64,000 nt of DNA from Janibacter endophyticus (GTDB lineage: Bacteria; Actinomycetota; Actinomycetes; Actinomycetales; Dermatophilaceae), in contig NZ_JAFEJG010000004.1 of assembly GCF_016888335.1 (NCBI RefSeq), positions 1,054,001-1,118,000 of the forward strand, written 5' to 3'. Position numbers and translations under genes: made by a program. Position 1 is the first letter of the stretch; each line of letters starts with the position of its first letter. The notes beneath the pieces are model-generated. The model saw nothing but the letters and a program-made list of their open reading frames with translations. It had not been told where the DNA came from and searched no databases. Below, in pieces: positions 17,101-25,177 of the stretch.

Positions 17101-18399
17101 TCAGGCGCCCTGGTCCTGCAGCTTCTCGGCCGCGGCGAGGAGGACGCAGGTCGCGACGACCTCCATCGCCTCGGTGACCTCGGCGAGCGGCGGCATCGTC
17201 GGGGCGAGGCGGATGTTCTCGTCCTTCGGGTCCTGCCCGTGCGGGAAGGACGCGCCGGCGGGGGTCAGCGAGAGGCCGACCTCCTTGGCGAGGGCCACGA
17301 CACGGCTCGCGGTGCCGGGCAGGACGTCGAGGTTGACGAAGTAGCCGCCGGTGGGGGAGTTCCACGTCGCGACCTCGTAGCCGGCGAGCCGCTCGGTGAG
17401 CACCCGGTCGAGCTCGGCGAACTTCGGGGCGATGATCTCGGCGTGCTTGCGCATGTGGGCGCGCACCCCGTCAGCGTCCTGGAAGAACTCGGCGTGACGC
17501 AGGTGGTTGACCTTGTCCGGGCCGATCGAGCCCATCCCGAGATGGTCGAGGTACCACGTCACCTGCTCGACCGAGGTCGCGAGGAAGGCGACGCCGGCGC
17601 CGGCGTAGCTGATCTTGCTCGTGGAGGCGAACATGATCGCCCGGTGCGGGTTGCCGGCCGCGCTCGCGAGGCTGAGGACGTCGGCGCTCTTGGTCTCGTC
17701 CTCGGTGAGGTGGTGCACCGCGTAGGCGTTGTCCCAGAAGATCTTGAAGTCCGGTGCCGCGGTCGGCATCGAGGTGAGCGCGGCGGCGACCTCCTGGGTG
17801 GTCGTCGCGCCGGTCGGGTTGGCGTAGGTCGGCACGAGCCACATGCCCTTGACGCTCGGGTCGTCCTTCGCGAGGGCGGCGACGGCCTCGACGTCCGGTC
17901 CGTCCTCCCGCATGGGCACGGTGACCATCTCGATGCCGAGCTCGGCGAGCAGCCCGAAGTGGCGGTCGTAGCCGGGCACGGGGCAGATGAAGGTGACCTT
18001 GTCCTCGTCCTTCCACGGCCGCGGGGAGTCGATGCCGCCGAAGAGGAGCAGGTCGACGAGGACCTCGCGCATGAGGGTCAGCGAGGAGTTGTTGCCGGCG
18101 ACGATCTGGTCGAGGTCGACGCCGAGGAGCTCGGCGAAGATCTCGCGGATCTCGACGAGCCCGGCGAGCCCGCCGTAGTTGCGCACGTCGGTGCCGGAGC
18201 GGTCCTTCGTCGTGCTCGGGAGGCCGAGCATCCCGTCGGCGAGGTCGAGCTGGGCGGCGCTCGGCTTGCCTCGGGTCACGTCGAGGGAGAGACCCTTGGT
18301 CCGCACCTGCTCGTAGGCCTCGCGCTGCGTCGCGGCGAAGGCGTCGAGCTCCTCGGCGGAGAGGGCGGACAGGGGGCGGTGGCTGCTCTGCTCGGTCAC
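17101..18399 (-). CDS. Aspartate aminotransferase, Rv3722c-type (PLP)
   Basis: A 432-residue PLP-dependent class I-like aminotransferase of the branch that includes Mycobacterium tuberculosis Rv3722c, an aspartate aminotransferase. It interconverts aspartate/2-oxoglutarate and oxaloacetate/glutamate. Visible motifs are LSLDVTRGKPSAAQLDLADG, VRNYGGLAGL, PVPGYDRHF, WLVPTYANPTGATTT and STSKISYAGAG with the PLP lysine at 262. The start is the GTG at 18399; GGGAG lies about 9 nt upstream. It is divergent from tRNA-Trp and the secE group and heads the aminotransferase/DUF5709/add unit. Substrate follows from family resemblance only. Confidence 0.9.
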   Translation of the reverse strand: MTEQSSHRPLSALSAEELDAFAATQREAYEQVRTKGLSLDVTRGKPSAAQLDLADGMLGLPSTTKDRSGTDVRNYGGLAGLVEIREIFAELLGVDLDQIVAGNNSSLTLMREVLVDLLLFGGIDSPRPWKDEDKVTFICPVPGYDRHFGLLAELGIEMVTVPMREDGPDVEAVAALAKDDPSVKGMWLVPTYANPTGATTTQEVAAALTSMPTAAPDFKIFWDNAYAVHHLTEDETKSADVLSLASAAGNPHRAIMFASTSKISYAGAGVAFLATSVEQVTWYLDHLGMGSIGPDKVNHLRHAEFFQDADGVRAHMRKHAEIIAPKFAELDRVLTERLAGYEVATWNSPTGGYFVNLDVLPGTASRVVALAKEVGLSLTPAGASFPHGQDPKDENIRLAPTMPPLAEVTEAMEVVATCVLLAAAEKLQDQGA

Positions 18400-18425
18400 G
18401 TGCTCAGTCTCCCACTCCTGCTCGG

Positions 18426-18456
18426 TTGGCGGGCGGCGGTCCCGCTCGCGTATGGT
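18426..18456 (+). promoter_or_regulatory. Candidate promoter of tRNA-Trp/secE
   Basis: TTGGCG, 19 bp, TATGGT, about 100 bp upstream of tRNA-Trp and directed away from the aminotransferase gene. The spacer is long, so this is tentative. Confidence 0.35.
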
Positions 18457-18461
18457 GGATC

Positions 18462-18475
18462 CTTGGTTGACCAAG
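18462..18475. repeat. 14-bp palindrome downstream of the tRNA-Trp promoter
   Basis: CTTGGTTGACCAAG is a 6-bp perfect inverted repeat around TG, placed roughly at the expected transcription start of the tRNA-Trp/secE transcript. It could be an operator half-site pair. It is too short to terminate. Confidence 0.4.
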
Positions 18476-18552
18476 ACCAGAGTTTCCGTCATGCCCTCCG
18501 GGCGGGAGACGAAGGGGGTCAGCCGGCGGGTACCGGCCCCACCGGTATCCGT

Positions 18553-18625
18553 AGGGCAGTGGCTCAATTGGTAGAGCACCGGTCTCCAAAACCGGCGGTT
18601 GGGGGTTCGAGTCCCTCCTGCCCTG
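18553..18625 (+). tRNA. tRNA-Trp (CCA)
   Basis: A 73-nt cloverleaf: acceptor AGGGCAG pairs with CTGCCCT, the anticodon CCA is at 18586-18588 in loop CTCCAAA, the T arm is GGGGGTTCGAGTCCCTC and the discriminator is G, as expected for tRNA-Trp. It stands directly before secE, the usual order in actinobacteria. Confidence 0.96.
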
Positions 18626-18687
18626 CGTTTCGCGGCACCCGCCGCGCAGCAACGGTGAAAGTGAACGACGACGAGAGTTGAGGGCCC

Positions 18688-18948
18688 GTGACCGAGCTCG
18701 GTACGCAGCCGTCCAGGGCTCGCCGTCCGGAGCCCCAGGGCGGCAACCCGGTCTCCCGGTTCGTCCGGTCGATCGTCCTCTTCGTCACGCAGGTGCTCGA
18801 CGAGCTCCGCAAGGTGGTGCGCCCGACCCGGTCGGAGCTGCTCAACTACACGATCGTCGTCATCGTCTTCGTCACGGTGATGATGCTCTTCGTGGCTGGG
18901 CTCGACTTCGTCTTCACCAAGCTCGTGCTGTGGGTGTTCGGCGGCTGA
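18688..18948 (+). CDS. secE: Preprotein translocase subunit SecE
   Basis: An 86-residue single-spanning SecE that clamps SecY in the SecYEG channel. It has the conserved amphipathic stretch VLDELRKVVRPTRSELLNYT followed by one membrane helix (about residues 55-80). The N-terminal 20 residues are a polar actinobacterial extension. The start is a GTG. It sits between tRNA-Trp and nusG, the standard context. Confidence 0.94.
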   Translation: MTELGTQPSRARRPEPQGGNPVSRFVRSIVLFVTQVLDELRKVVRPTRSELLNYTIVVIVFVTVMMLFVAGLDFVFTKLVLWVFGG

Positions 18949-19016
18949 GCCGCCCACGTCCGTCCGTCCCTGGCGCCCCGCGCCGACCGTCAACCCAGGT
19001 GAGGTAGTACCAGGTC

Positions 19017-19922
19017 ATGTCCGACCAGCCGACCAACCCCTTCGCCGTCGCCGACGACGAGCTGACGCCTGCCCAGGCCGAGGCTGCCGCGAGCGGCGTC
19101 GCGACCCCTGACCTGCCGACCGCCGAGGAGGTCGACGCCGAGCGCGCGCTCGCCGAGTCCGAGGCTGCCGACGAGGCTGAGGTCGCCGACGAGGCGTCCA
19201 CCTCCGACGACGACGTCGCGACCGAGGACGTCGAGGTCGAGGTGAGCGACGAGACCGCCGCCCCCACCGAGGACGCCGACGGCGACCTTCTGCCCGAGGA
19301 GCAGGCCGACCCGGTCCAGGCCTTCAAGGACGAGCTCGCGAGCAAGTACGGCGACTGGTACGTCATCCACAGCTACGCCGGCTACGAGAACCGCGTCAAG
19401 CACAACCTCGAGACGCGCATCGCGAACCTCAACATGGAGGACTACATCTTCGAGGTGGCCGTCACCATCGACGAGGTCACCGAGATCAAGTCCGGCCAGA
19501 AGAAGACCCGCAAGCAGCCGCGGATGCCCGGCTACGTCCTCGTCCGCATGGACCTCACGGACGAGTCCTGGGGCGCCGTCCGGCACACGCCGGGCGTCAC
19601 CGGCTTCGTCGGCAACGCGCACGACCCGGTGCCGCTGAGCCTCGACGAGGTCTACACCATGCTCAAGCCCGCCGACCTCGAGAAGTCCGCCGCAGCGGCC
19701 GCCTCCGGCTCGGCCCCCGCGCAGGGCGGCGTTTCGGGTGCCGCGATCGACCTCGACTTCGAGGTCGGCGAGTCGGTCACCGTCACGGACGGCCCCTTCG
19801 AGACCATGCCCGCGACGATCTCCGAGATCATCCCGGAGACCCAGAAGCTCAAGGTCTTCGTCTCCATCTTCGGCCGGGAGACCCCGGTCGAGCTGTCCTA
19901 CTCTCAGGTCGCCAAGATCTGA
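19017..19922 (+). CDS. nusG: Transcription termination/antitermination protein NusG
   Basis: A 301-residue NusG. Residues 1 to about 105 are an acidic Ala/Glu/Asp-rich extension common in actinobacteria. The NGN domain begins at [20 protein letters not shown], with [13 protein letters not shown] later in it. A Ser/Ala/Gly linker follows, and the C-terminal KOW domain ([19 protein letters not shown]) ends the protein. It binds RNA polymerase, modulates pausing and contacts ribosomal S10. An AGGTGAGG-like site precedes the ATG. rplK follows after 92 bp. Confidence 0.96.
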   Translation: MSDQPTNPFAVADDELTPAQAEAAASGVATPDLPTAEEVDAERALAESEAADEAEVADEASTSDDDVATEDVEVEVSDETAAPTEDADGDLLPEEQADPVQAFKDELASKYGDWYVIHSYAGYENRVKHNLETRIANLNMEDYIFEVAVTIDEVTEIKSGQKKTRKQPRMPGYVLVRMDLTDESWGAVRHTPGVTGFVGNAHDPVPLSLDEVYTMLKPADLEKSAAAAASGSAPAQGGVSGAAIDLDFEVGESVTVTDGPFETMPATISEIIPETQKLKVFVSIFGRETPVELSYSQVAKI

Positions 19923-20014
19923 GCGCCGGGCACGAGCCGGCCTGACACCCAGGTCGGCATGCAACCGGGTCATCGCCCACGGCGTCGGCCCACGACACAG
20001 GAATGAGGAAGGCC

Positions 20015-20446
20015 ATGCCTCCCAAGAAGAAGGTCTCCGGCTTCATCAAGCTGCAGATCCAGGCCGGTCAGGCCACCCCCGCGCCGCCCGTCGGCCCCGC
20101 GCTGGGTCAGCACGGTGTCAACATCATGGAGTTCGTCAAGGCGTACAACGACGCCACGGCGGACAAGCGCGGCAACGTCATCCCGGTCGAGATCACGGTC
20201 TACGAGGACCGCTCGTTCACCTTCATCACGAAGACCCCGCCGGCTGCCGAGCTCATCAAGAAGGCCGCTGGTGTGCAGAAGGGCTCTGGCGAGCCGCACA
20301 AGACCAAGGTCGCCAAGCTGAGCAAGGACCAGCTCCGTGAGATCGCGGAGATGAAGATGCCCGACCTCAACGCCAACGACGTCGACGCCGCGATGAAGAT
20401 CATCGCCGGTACCGCGCGTCAGATGGGCATCGACACCGAGCTCTGA
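20015..20446 (+). CDS. rplK: 50S ribosomal protein L11
   Basis: A 143-residue L11, part of the GTPase-associated centre on 23S rRNA and target region of thiopeptide antibiotics. The N-domain has [20 protein letters not shown] with the proline-rich thiopeptide-contact segment, and the C-domain ends with [14 protein letters not shown] use the ATG at 20015 ([10 protein letters not shown]), preceded by GAGGAAGG; an ATG four codons earlier would swallow that site. rplA follows after 68 bp. Confidence 0.97.
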   Translation: MPPKKKVSGFIKLQIQAGQATPAPPVGPALGQHGVNIMEFVKAYNDATADKRGNVIPVEITVYEDRSFTFITKTPPAAELIKKAAGVQKGSGEPHKTKVAKLSKDQLREIAEMKMPDLNANDVDAAMKIIAGTARQMGIDTEL

Positions 20447-20514
20447 GCTCGGGACCCCGTGGGAGGGCCGGCGCTGGCCCGCACCACATCTTCACCACCA
20501 TCAAGGAGAAGCAC

Positions 20515-21255
20515 ATGAAGCGCAGCAAGAACTACCGCTCCGCCGCCGAGGGCATCGACCGCGACGCCCTCTACGCCCCGCTCGAGGCCGTCCGCCTCGC
20601 CAAGCAGGGCGCGAAGGCCAAGTACGACGAGACCGTCGAGGTCGTCTTCCGTCTCGGCATCGACCCGCGCAAGGCGGACCAGATGGTCCGTGGCACGGTC
20701 AACCTGCCGAACGGCACGGGCAAGACCGCGCGCGTCCTCGTCTTCGCCAACGGCGAGAAGGCCGAGGCCGCCAAGGCCGCCGGTGCCGACTACGTCGGCT
20801 CCGACGACATGCTCGAGAAGGTCCAGGGCGGCTGGATGGACTTCGACGCCGTCGTCGCCACCCCGGACCTCATGGGCAAGGTCGGTCGCCTTGGCAAGGT
20901 CCTCGGTCCGCGTGGTCTCATGCCGAACCCGAAGACGGGCACCGTCACGATGGACACGGCCAAGGCCGTCACGGACATCAAGGGTGGCAAGATCGAGTTC
21001 CGCAACGACAAGCACGCCAACCTCCACTTCATCATCGGCAAGGTCTCGTTCGACGAGAAGGCGCTCGTGGAGAACTACGCGGCCGCGCTTGAGGAGATCA
21101 ACCGTCTCAAGCCGTCGGCGAGCAAGGGCCGCTACATCACCAAGGCCGTGCTGAGCACGACCATGGGCCCGGGCATCCCGCTCGACTCGACCCGCACGAA
21201 GGACCTCCTTGAGGAGTCCGCCCCCGTGGCGGCCGACGAGGTCTCCGAGGGCTGA
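20515..21255 (+). CDS. rplA: 50S ribosomal protein L1
   Basis: A 246-residue L1, which forms the mobile stalk at the E site. Family blocks are [56 protein letters not shown] and [19 protein letters not shown]. In other bacteria L1 also represses its own mRNA; no obvious L1 site was identified here. AAGGAG precedes the ATG. A strong hairpin after the gene separates it from the rplJ leader. Confidence 0.96.
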   Translation: MKRSKNYRSAAEGIDRDALYAPLEAVRLAKQGAKAKYDETVEVVFRLGIDPRKADQMVRGTVNLPNGTGKTARVLVFANGEKAEAAKAAGADYVGSDDMLEKVQGGWMDFDAVVATPDLMGKVGRLGKVLGPRGLMPNPKTGTVTMDTAKAVTDIKGGKIEFRNDKHANLHFIIGKVSFDEKALVENYAAALEEINRLKPSASKGRYITKAVLSTTMGPGIPLDSTRTKDLLEESAPVAADEVSEG

Positions 21256-21308
21256 GCCCGACGCCGAGCCCCTTGCTCCTGAGGTGGGCGGGGCTCTGCG
21301 ACGAGCCT

Positions 21309-21348
21309 CGAAGGGGGCCGTCCCGCGCACGCGGGCCGGCCCCCTTCG
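21309..21348 (+). terminator. Terminator after rplA
   Basis: A 12-bp perfect stem (arm CGAAGGGGGCCG) that extends through an inner CCCGC/GCGGG pairing; no T-run. It closes the secE-nusG-rplK-rplA stretch. Confidence 0.7.
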
Positions 21349-21361
21349 TCGTCCGATTTGG

Positions 21362-21606
21362 CCGAAGGGGGAAGACCCCCGTACCCTGGTCCAGACCGAT
21401 GACCGCCGGTTGCCCTCTGCCTGGCAGAGAGCCGAAGGTCCCGCCACGAGCGGGCGACCAGCGCAGGACACACGATTCGCCCCACCATCCGTGGTGGGAT
21501 CCGAGCCCCGTGCGCCCTGCGCCGGGGCTTTTCTCGTGACTGGACGAAGCTTTGTGGCGTTCCGGAGGTCATTGACCCTAGAAGCACGCACGAGAAGGAG
21601 GCCCGC
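21362..21606 (+). ncRNA. rplJ leader (L10-leader type) with a terminator-like hairpin
   Basis: About 245 nt without a gene precede rplJ. The stretch folds into several hairpins, among them CTCTGCCTGGCAGAG, CCCACCA/TGGTGGG at 21481-21498, and AGCCCCG...CGGGGCT followed by TTTT at 21504-21532, a classical intrinsic terminator about 75 nt before the start codon. In many bacteria the L10-(L12)4 complex binds such a leader to control rplJL. The position and the T-run hairpin fit an attenuator; the L10-binding fold itself I infer rather than prove. Confidence 0.6.
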
Positions 21607-22224
21607 ATGGCGAACGCTCAGAAGTCTGCCGCCATCGCCGAGCTCGCGGAGAAGTTCCGTGGCTCCAGCGCGGCCGTTCTCACGGAGTATCGCGGTCTGA
21701 CCGTGGCACAGCTCGCCGAGCTGCGCACCAACCTCCGTGGCAACGCCACCTACTCCGTGGTGAAGAACACGCTGACCGAGCTTGCCGCGAAGGAGGCGGG
21801 CGTCGAGTCCGCCTTCGACGGCCAGCTCGTCGGGCCGAACGCCATCGCCTTCGTCGAGGGCGACCCGGTCGAGGCCGCGAAGGCTCTGCGCAACTTCGCC
21901 AAGGACAACCCGCTCCTCGTCATCAAGGGCGGTGTGCTTGACGGCAACCCCCTGACGGCCGAGGAGATCGAGAAGCTCGCGAAGCTCGAGTCGCGCGAGG
22001 TTCTCCTGGCCAAGCTGGCTGGGGCCATGAAGGCCCAGCTCACCCAGGCTGCCTACCTCTTCAACGCGCCGCTGTCGCAGACCGCCCGGGTCATCGACGC
22101 GCTGCGCGCCAAGGTCGAGGAGCAGGGCGACAACGCCCCCGCTGCCGAGGCCGAGGAGGCCCCCGCCGAGGCGCCCGCCGCCGAGGCCACCGAGACCGTC
22201 GCCGAGGGTGGCGACGAGAGCTGA
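21607..22224 (+). CDS. rplJ: 50S ribosomal protein L10
   Basis: A 205-residue L10, base of the L7/L12 stalk. The N-domain has [19 protein letters not shown] and [17 protein letters not shown], which bind 23S rRNA. The C-terminal helix that carries L7/L12 dimers is followed by an actinobacterial Ala/Glu-rich tail (about residues 170-205). GAAGGAGG precedes the ATG. It is transcribed with rplL, 83 bp downstream, behind the structured leader. Confidence 0.96.
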   Translation: MANAQKSAAIAELAEKFRGSSAAVLTEYRGLTVAQLAELRTNLRGNATYSVVKNTLTELAAKEAGVESAFDGQLVGPNAIAFVEGDPVEAAKALRNFAKDNPLLVIKGGVLDGNPLTAEEIEKLAKLESREVLLAKLAGAMKAQLTQAAYLFNAPLSQTARVIDALRAKVEEQGDNAPAAEAEEAPAEAPAAEATETVAEGGDES

Positions 22225-22307
22225 GGCTCACCCCTTCGGGGGCCCTCTGCTCGATCAACCAACACACGCCACTCACGGCTAGTACGTAGTAAGAAAGGAC
22301 GCCCATC

Positions 22308-22700
22308 ATGGCGAAGCTCAGCACCGACGAGCTCCTTGAGGCCTTCAAGGAGATGACCCTCATCGAGCTCTCCGAGTTCGTGAAGCAGTTCGAGGAGACC
22401 TTCGAGGTCACCGCCGCCGCCCCCGTCGCCGTCGCGGGTGCCGCCCCGGCCGCTGCCGGTGGCGACGCCGGTGGTGCTGCCGAGGAGCAGGACGAGTTCG
22501 ACGTCGTCCTCACCGCCGCTGGCGACAAGAAGATCCAGGTCATCAAGGAGGTCCGCGCGCTCACGAGCCTCGGCCTCAAGGAGGCCAAGGACCTCGTCGA
22601 CGGCGCCCCGAAGCCCGTCCTCGAGAAGGTCGACAAGGCTGCCGCGGAGAAGGCCAAGGAGGCCCTCGAGGGCGCCGGCGCCACCGTCGAGCTCAAGTGA
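22308..22700 (+). CDS. rplL: 50S ribosomal protein L7/L12
   Basis: A 130-residue stalk protein that recruits and activates translational GTPases. The N-terminal dimerisation region ([20 protein letters not shown]) is followed by an Ala/Gly/Pro hinge (about 38-58) and the factor-binding domain with [20 protein letters not shown] and [21 protein letters not shown] precedes the ATG. An 18-bp terminator hairpin follows. Confidence 0.97.
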   Translation: MAKLSTDELLEAFKEMTLIELSEFVKQFEETFEVTAAAPVAVAGAAPAAAGGDAGGAAEEQDEFDVVLTAAGDKKIQVIKEVRALTSLGLKEAKDLVDGAPKPVLEKVDKAAAEKAKEALEGAGATVELK

Positions 22701-22730
22701 TCTGAGCCTTCCGGCTCAACCGCTTCACCC

Positions 22731-22770
22731 GAAGGGGGTGACGCACCAGACCTGGTGCGTCACCCCCTTC
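22731..22770 (+). terminator. Terminator after rplL
   Basis: A perfect 18-bp inverted repeat (arm GAAGGGGGTGACGCACCA) with a 4-nt loop and no T-run, the strongest hairpin in the window. Confidence 0.85.
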
Positions 22771-22797
22771 GCCGTGTGAGATCACCGATCGATCGTC

Positions 22798-23578
22798 GTG
22801 GCGCTCGCCGCGCCCCGGGGGCGCTCGGACCTGCGGCTCGTTCCCGGCTCTATCGACGCTCTGTGCCGCACGGGGGGTGTTGCGGTGGGCGCCACCCTCG
22901 CCCGTGAGGCGCGAGTCTCCGTGGGTGACACCTTGCTTGCGTGGGGTGCCACGCCCGGTCCTAGGGATCGTCGCGCGCGGACTCGATGCCCAACCTGCTG
23001 CTCTCCGTCGTCACGTGCTTGCAGCTCGACAAGACGGACGAGGCAAGCGGGACCACGCACTTCCGGGGGATGACTCGTCCGGGTGCGGCCTCCGAGGTCG
23101 CTGCGGTGCTGCCCGGCGTCATCGGTCGACCACATCATGGCGATGTCACCAGCGCGGCCGTGCCGGACGCCTCGCTCGTCGCGGCAGCGGTTGCCGAGCA
23201 GGTGGTGACGAGCGCGCGCTACGTCTCGATGACCGCCCTGGCGCTCGGCCTGCTCATGCTCGCGGTGGTCATGAACACGATGGTCGTCGAGCGGATGTCT
23301 AGCTACTCGCTGAAGAAGTCCCTGGGTGCCTCCCGGTGGCAGATCGTGGCCGAGGTGCTCGTGCACGGCTCGCTCTTCGGGCTCGTGGGCGGCATCGCGG
23401 GTCTGCTCGTGGGTGTGACGGTGCTCGGTGGCGTCGCGCAGCTGCGGGGGTCCCGGCGGGGCTCCCGCCCGTGCTCGCCGCGCTCCCGGTGGGATGTCTG
23501 CTCGCCGGTGGTGTGGCCGGCCTCTGGCCGGCCTGGCGGGCGGCCTCGGCCGACCCGATCAACTTCCTTCGGGGTTAG
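22798..23578 (+). pseudogene. Decayed FtsX-type ABC transporter permease
   Basis: Fragments of one permease in several frames. Around 22845-22955 a frame reads GGVAVGATLAREARVSVGDT, like the periplasmic domain. From about 22986 another frame gives VTSARYVSMTALALGLLMLA, VVERMSSYSLKKSLGASRWQ and a second membrane stretch. After a G5 run at 23446-23450 the match moves to a third frame, GLPPVLAALPVGCLLAGG and WPAWRAASADPINFLRG, the typical end of the family. The N-terminal membrane part and any ATPase partner are missing. At least two frame changes and a truncation make it a pseudogene, not one sequencing error. It lies between rplL and rpoB. Confidence 0.75.
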
Positions 23579-23604
23579 GCCGGCCTACGCCGGTGACGCA
23601 GGGG

Positions 23605-24852
23605 TCAGAGCACCCCGCGGTAGGGGGCGAGGATGCCCTCGGTGACGCGGGCGATGAGGGGCCGGTCGGTCCACTCCTCGAGGGTGAGCTCGGTGCAGTT
23701 CTGCGCGTCGACCCGGAAGATCTCCTCCATCTGCCGGGCGATGTCGGCGTCGAGGATCTCGAGGTTGATCTCGTAGTTGCCGGCGAGGCTGAGCCGGTCG
23801 AGGTTGGCCGTGCCCAGCGTGGTCCAGCGCCCGTCGATCGTCGCCGTCTTGGCGTGGACCATGGCGTTCTCGTACCGCAGGATCCGCACGCCGCCCTTGA
23901 GCAGCTCGGCGTAGCTCGCCCGGCTCAGCCAGTCCGCGACGATGTGGTTGCTGAAGTGCGGGACGATGATCTGCACGTCGACGCCCCGGTGGACCGCCTC
24001 GACGAGCGCACGGGTCAGGACGCCGTCGGGGATGAAGTATGCGGCGGTGAGATAGACGTGGTGCTCGGACCGGTCGATCGCCTCGAGGTACATGTTGCGG
24101 ATCGGGTAGACGGAGTCGACGGGGGAGTTGCGGTGCACCCGCATCGTCGTCGACCACGTGCGCGCCGCCGGCTGGTGCAGGTGCGGGGTCGTGGCGCCGG
24201 GGGCGTTGTTCCAGTAGTCGACGAAGGCGTTGGCCAGCTCGACGACCATCTCGCCCGAGACCCGGGCGTGGGTGTCGCGCCACCGGTCGGCGTAGAGGCT
24301 GCCGATGTTGTACCCGCCGAGGTAGGCGGCTGCCGTCGGGGCGCCCTCGTCGACGATGAGCAGCTTGCGGTGGTTGCGGCCGACCTGCCGGGGGGTGAGC
24401 CAGGGAAACCGCCCGATGAGCGGGTGCCGCTTGACGTGGATGCCGTCGGGCAGGCTGCGGAAGAAGGCACGCGGGACGACGAGGTTGGCGAACTCGTCGA
24501 AGGCGACGAAGACCTCGACGCCGCGCTCGTGAGCCCGCACGAGGGCGTCCCGGAAGGCGACGCCGGTGTCGTCGCCCTTCCAGATGTAGGACTCGAAGAA
24601 GATCCGGGTCTGGGCCGCCTCGATGTCGGCAAGCATGTCCTCGAAGAGCGGCTCGCCCGTGGTGTAGATCCGCAGGTCGCCCCCCTGGACGGCGAGGTCG
24701 TGCGACTCGACCCGTGGGAGCCGGACGTCGGGCTTGTCGCGCTTGCGCCGCGAGTCGAAGACCAGCAGACCGGCGACGGTCGCGGCCTGGGCGGCGAGCG
24801 TCACGGCCGCGGCCCGGCGCGCGGTGCGGCGGGGCGAGAAGCGGCGCGTCAT
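23605..24852 (-). CDS. Phospholipase D-like/cardiolipin synthase family protein
   Basis: A 415-residue protein with two HKD phosphodiesterase motifs: NHRKLLIVDEG in the N-terminal half and VHAKTATIDGRWTTLGTANL in the C-terminal half. One hydrophobic segment near residues 15-32 would anchor it to the membrane. Family members make cardiolipin from phosphatidylglycerol or cleave other phosphodiesters; cardiolipin synthesis is most likely but not proven. I start at the ATG at 24852 (MTRRFSPRRT); the frame is open 31 codons further, and neither start has a clear ribosome site. It runs against the direction of the surrounding ribosomal and polymerase genes. Confidence 0.87.
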   Translation of the reverse strand: MTRRFSPRRTARRAAAVTLAAQAATVAGLLVFDSRRKRDKPDVRLPRVESHDLAVQGGDLRIYTTGEPLFEDMLADIEAAQTRIFFESYIWKGDDTGVAFRDALVRAHERGVEVFVAFDEFANLVVPRAFFRSLPDGIHVKRHPLIGRFPWLTPRQVGRNHRKLLIVDEGAPTAAAYLGGYNIGSLYADRWRDTHARVSGEMVVELANAFVDYWNNAPGATTPHLHQPAARTWSTTMRVHRNSPVDSVYPIRNMYLEAIDRSEHHVYLTAAYFIPDGVLTRALVEAVHRGVDVQIIVPHFSNHIVADWLSRASYAELLKGGVRILRYENAMVHAKTATIDGRWTTLGTANLDRLSLAGNYEINLEILDADIARQMEEIFRVDAQNCTELTLEEWTDRPLIARVTEGILAPYRGVL

Positions 24853-25004
24853 GCCGCCACTGTAGGACCCGCCCTCGACACGCCGAGGGAACCAGTCTTG
24901 ACGCGGGGGCGGGGATGTCGCATCCTCATGGCGTCGCACCGCCACGGCCTCGCCTCCGCGAGGAGCGCGCGGGGGACCACCGTCAGCCGTCAGGCTTGAC
25001 CGGG

Positions 25005-25035
25005 TTGGACAGTCATGCCTTCGTACGCGTAATCT
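25005..25035 (+). promoter_or_regulatory. Candidate rpoB promoter in the 325-bp upstream gap
   Basis: The stretch 24853-25177 has no gene that I can support. It holds TTGGAC and TAATCT 19 bp apart (or TGGACA with 18 bp), which would give a leader of about 135 nt; a TTGACC at 24996 is an alternative -35. The leader is pyrimidine-rich (CCTTCCCCCTTCG) with no obvious attenuator. Confidence 0.4.
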
Positions 25036-25177
25036 GTCTGTTTGCGCTGCCCTTCCCCCTTCGACCCCGTCTCTGTCGTGCCCTCACCGCCCACCACCGT
25101 GGGTGCCCGGCCCGGCCTGCGGATCGATCGGACGGGGCTCGCCGCCCGACCATCACGGCCCGTGGAAGGACCCATCC

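Noticed and set aside
22798-23073. A separate small gene between rplL and the permease fragments
   Set aside because: Its only meaningful segment continues as the permease's periplasmic domain; the rest is out of frame.
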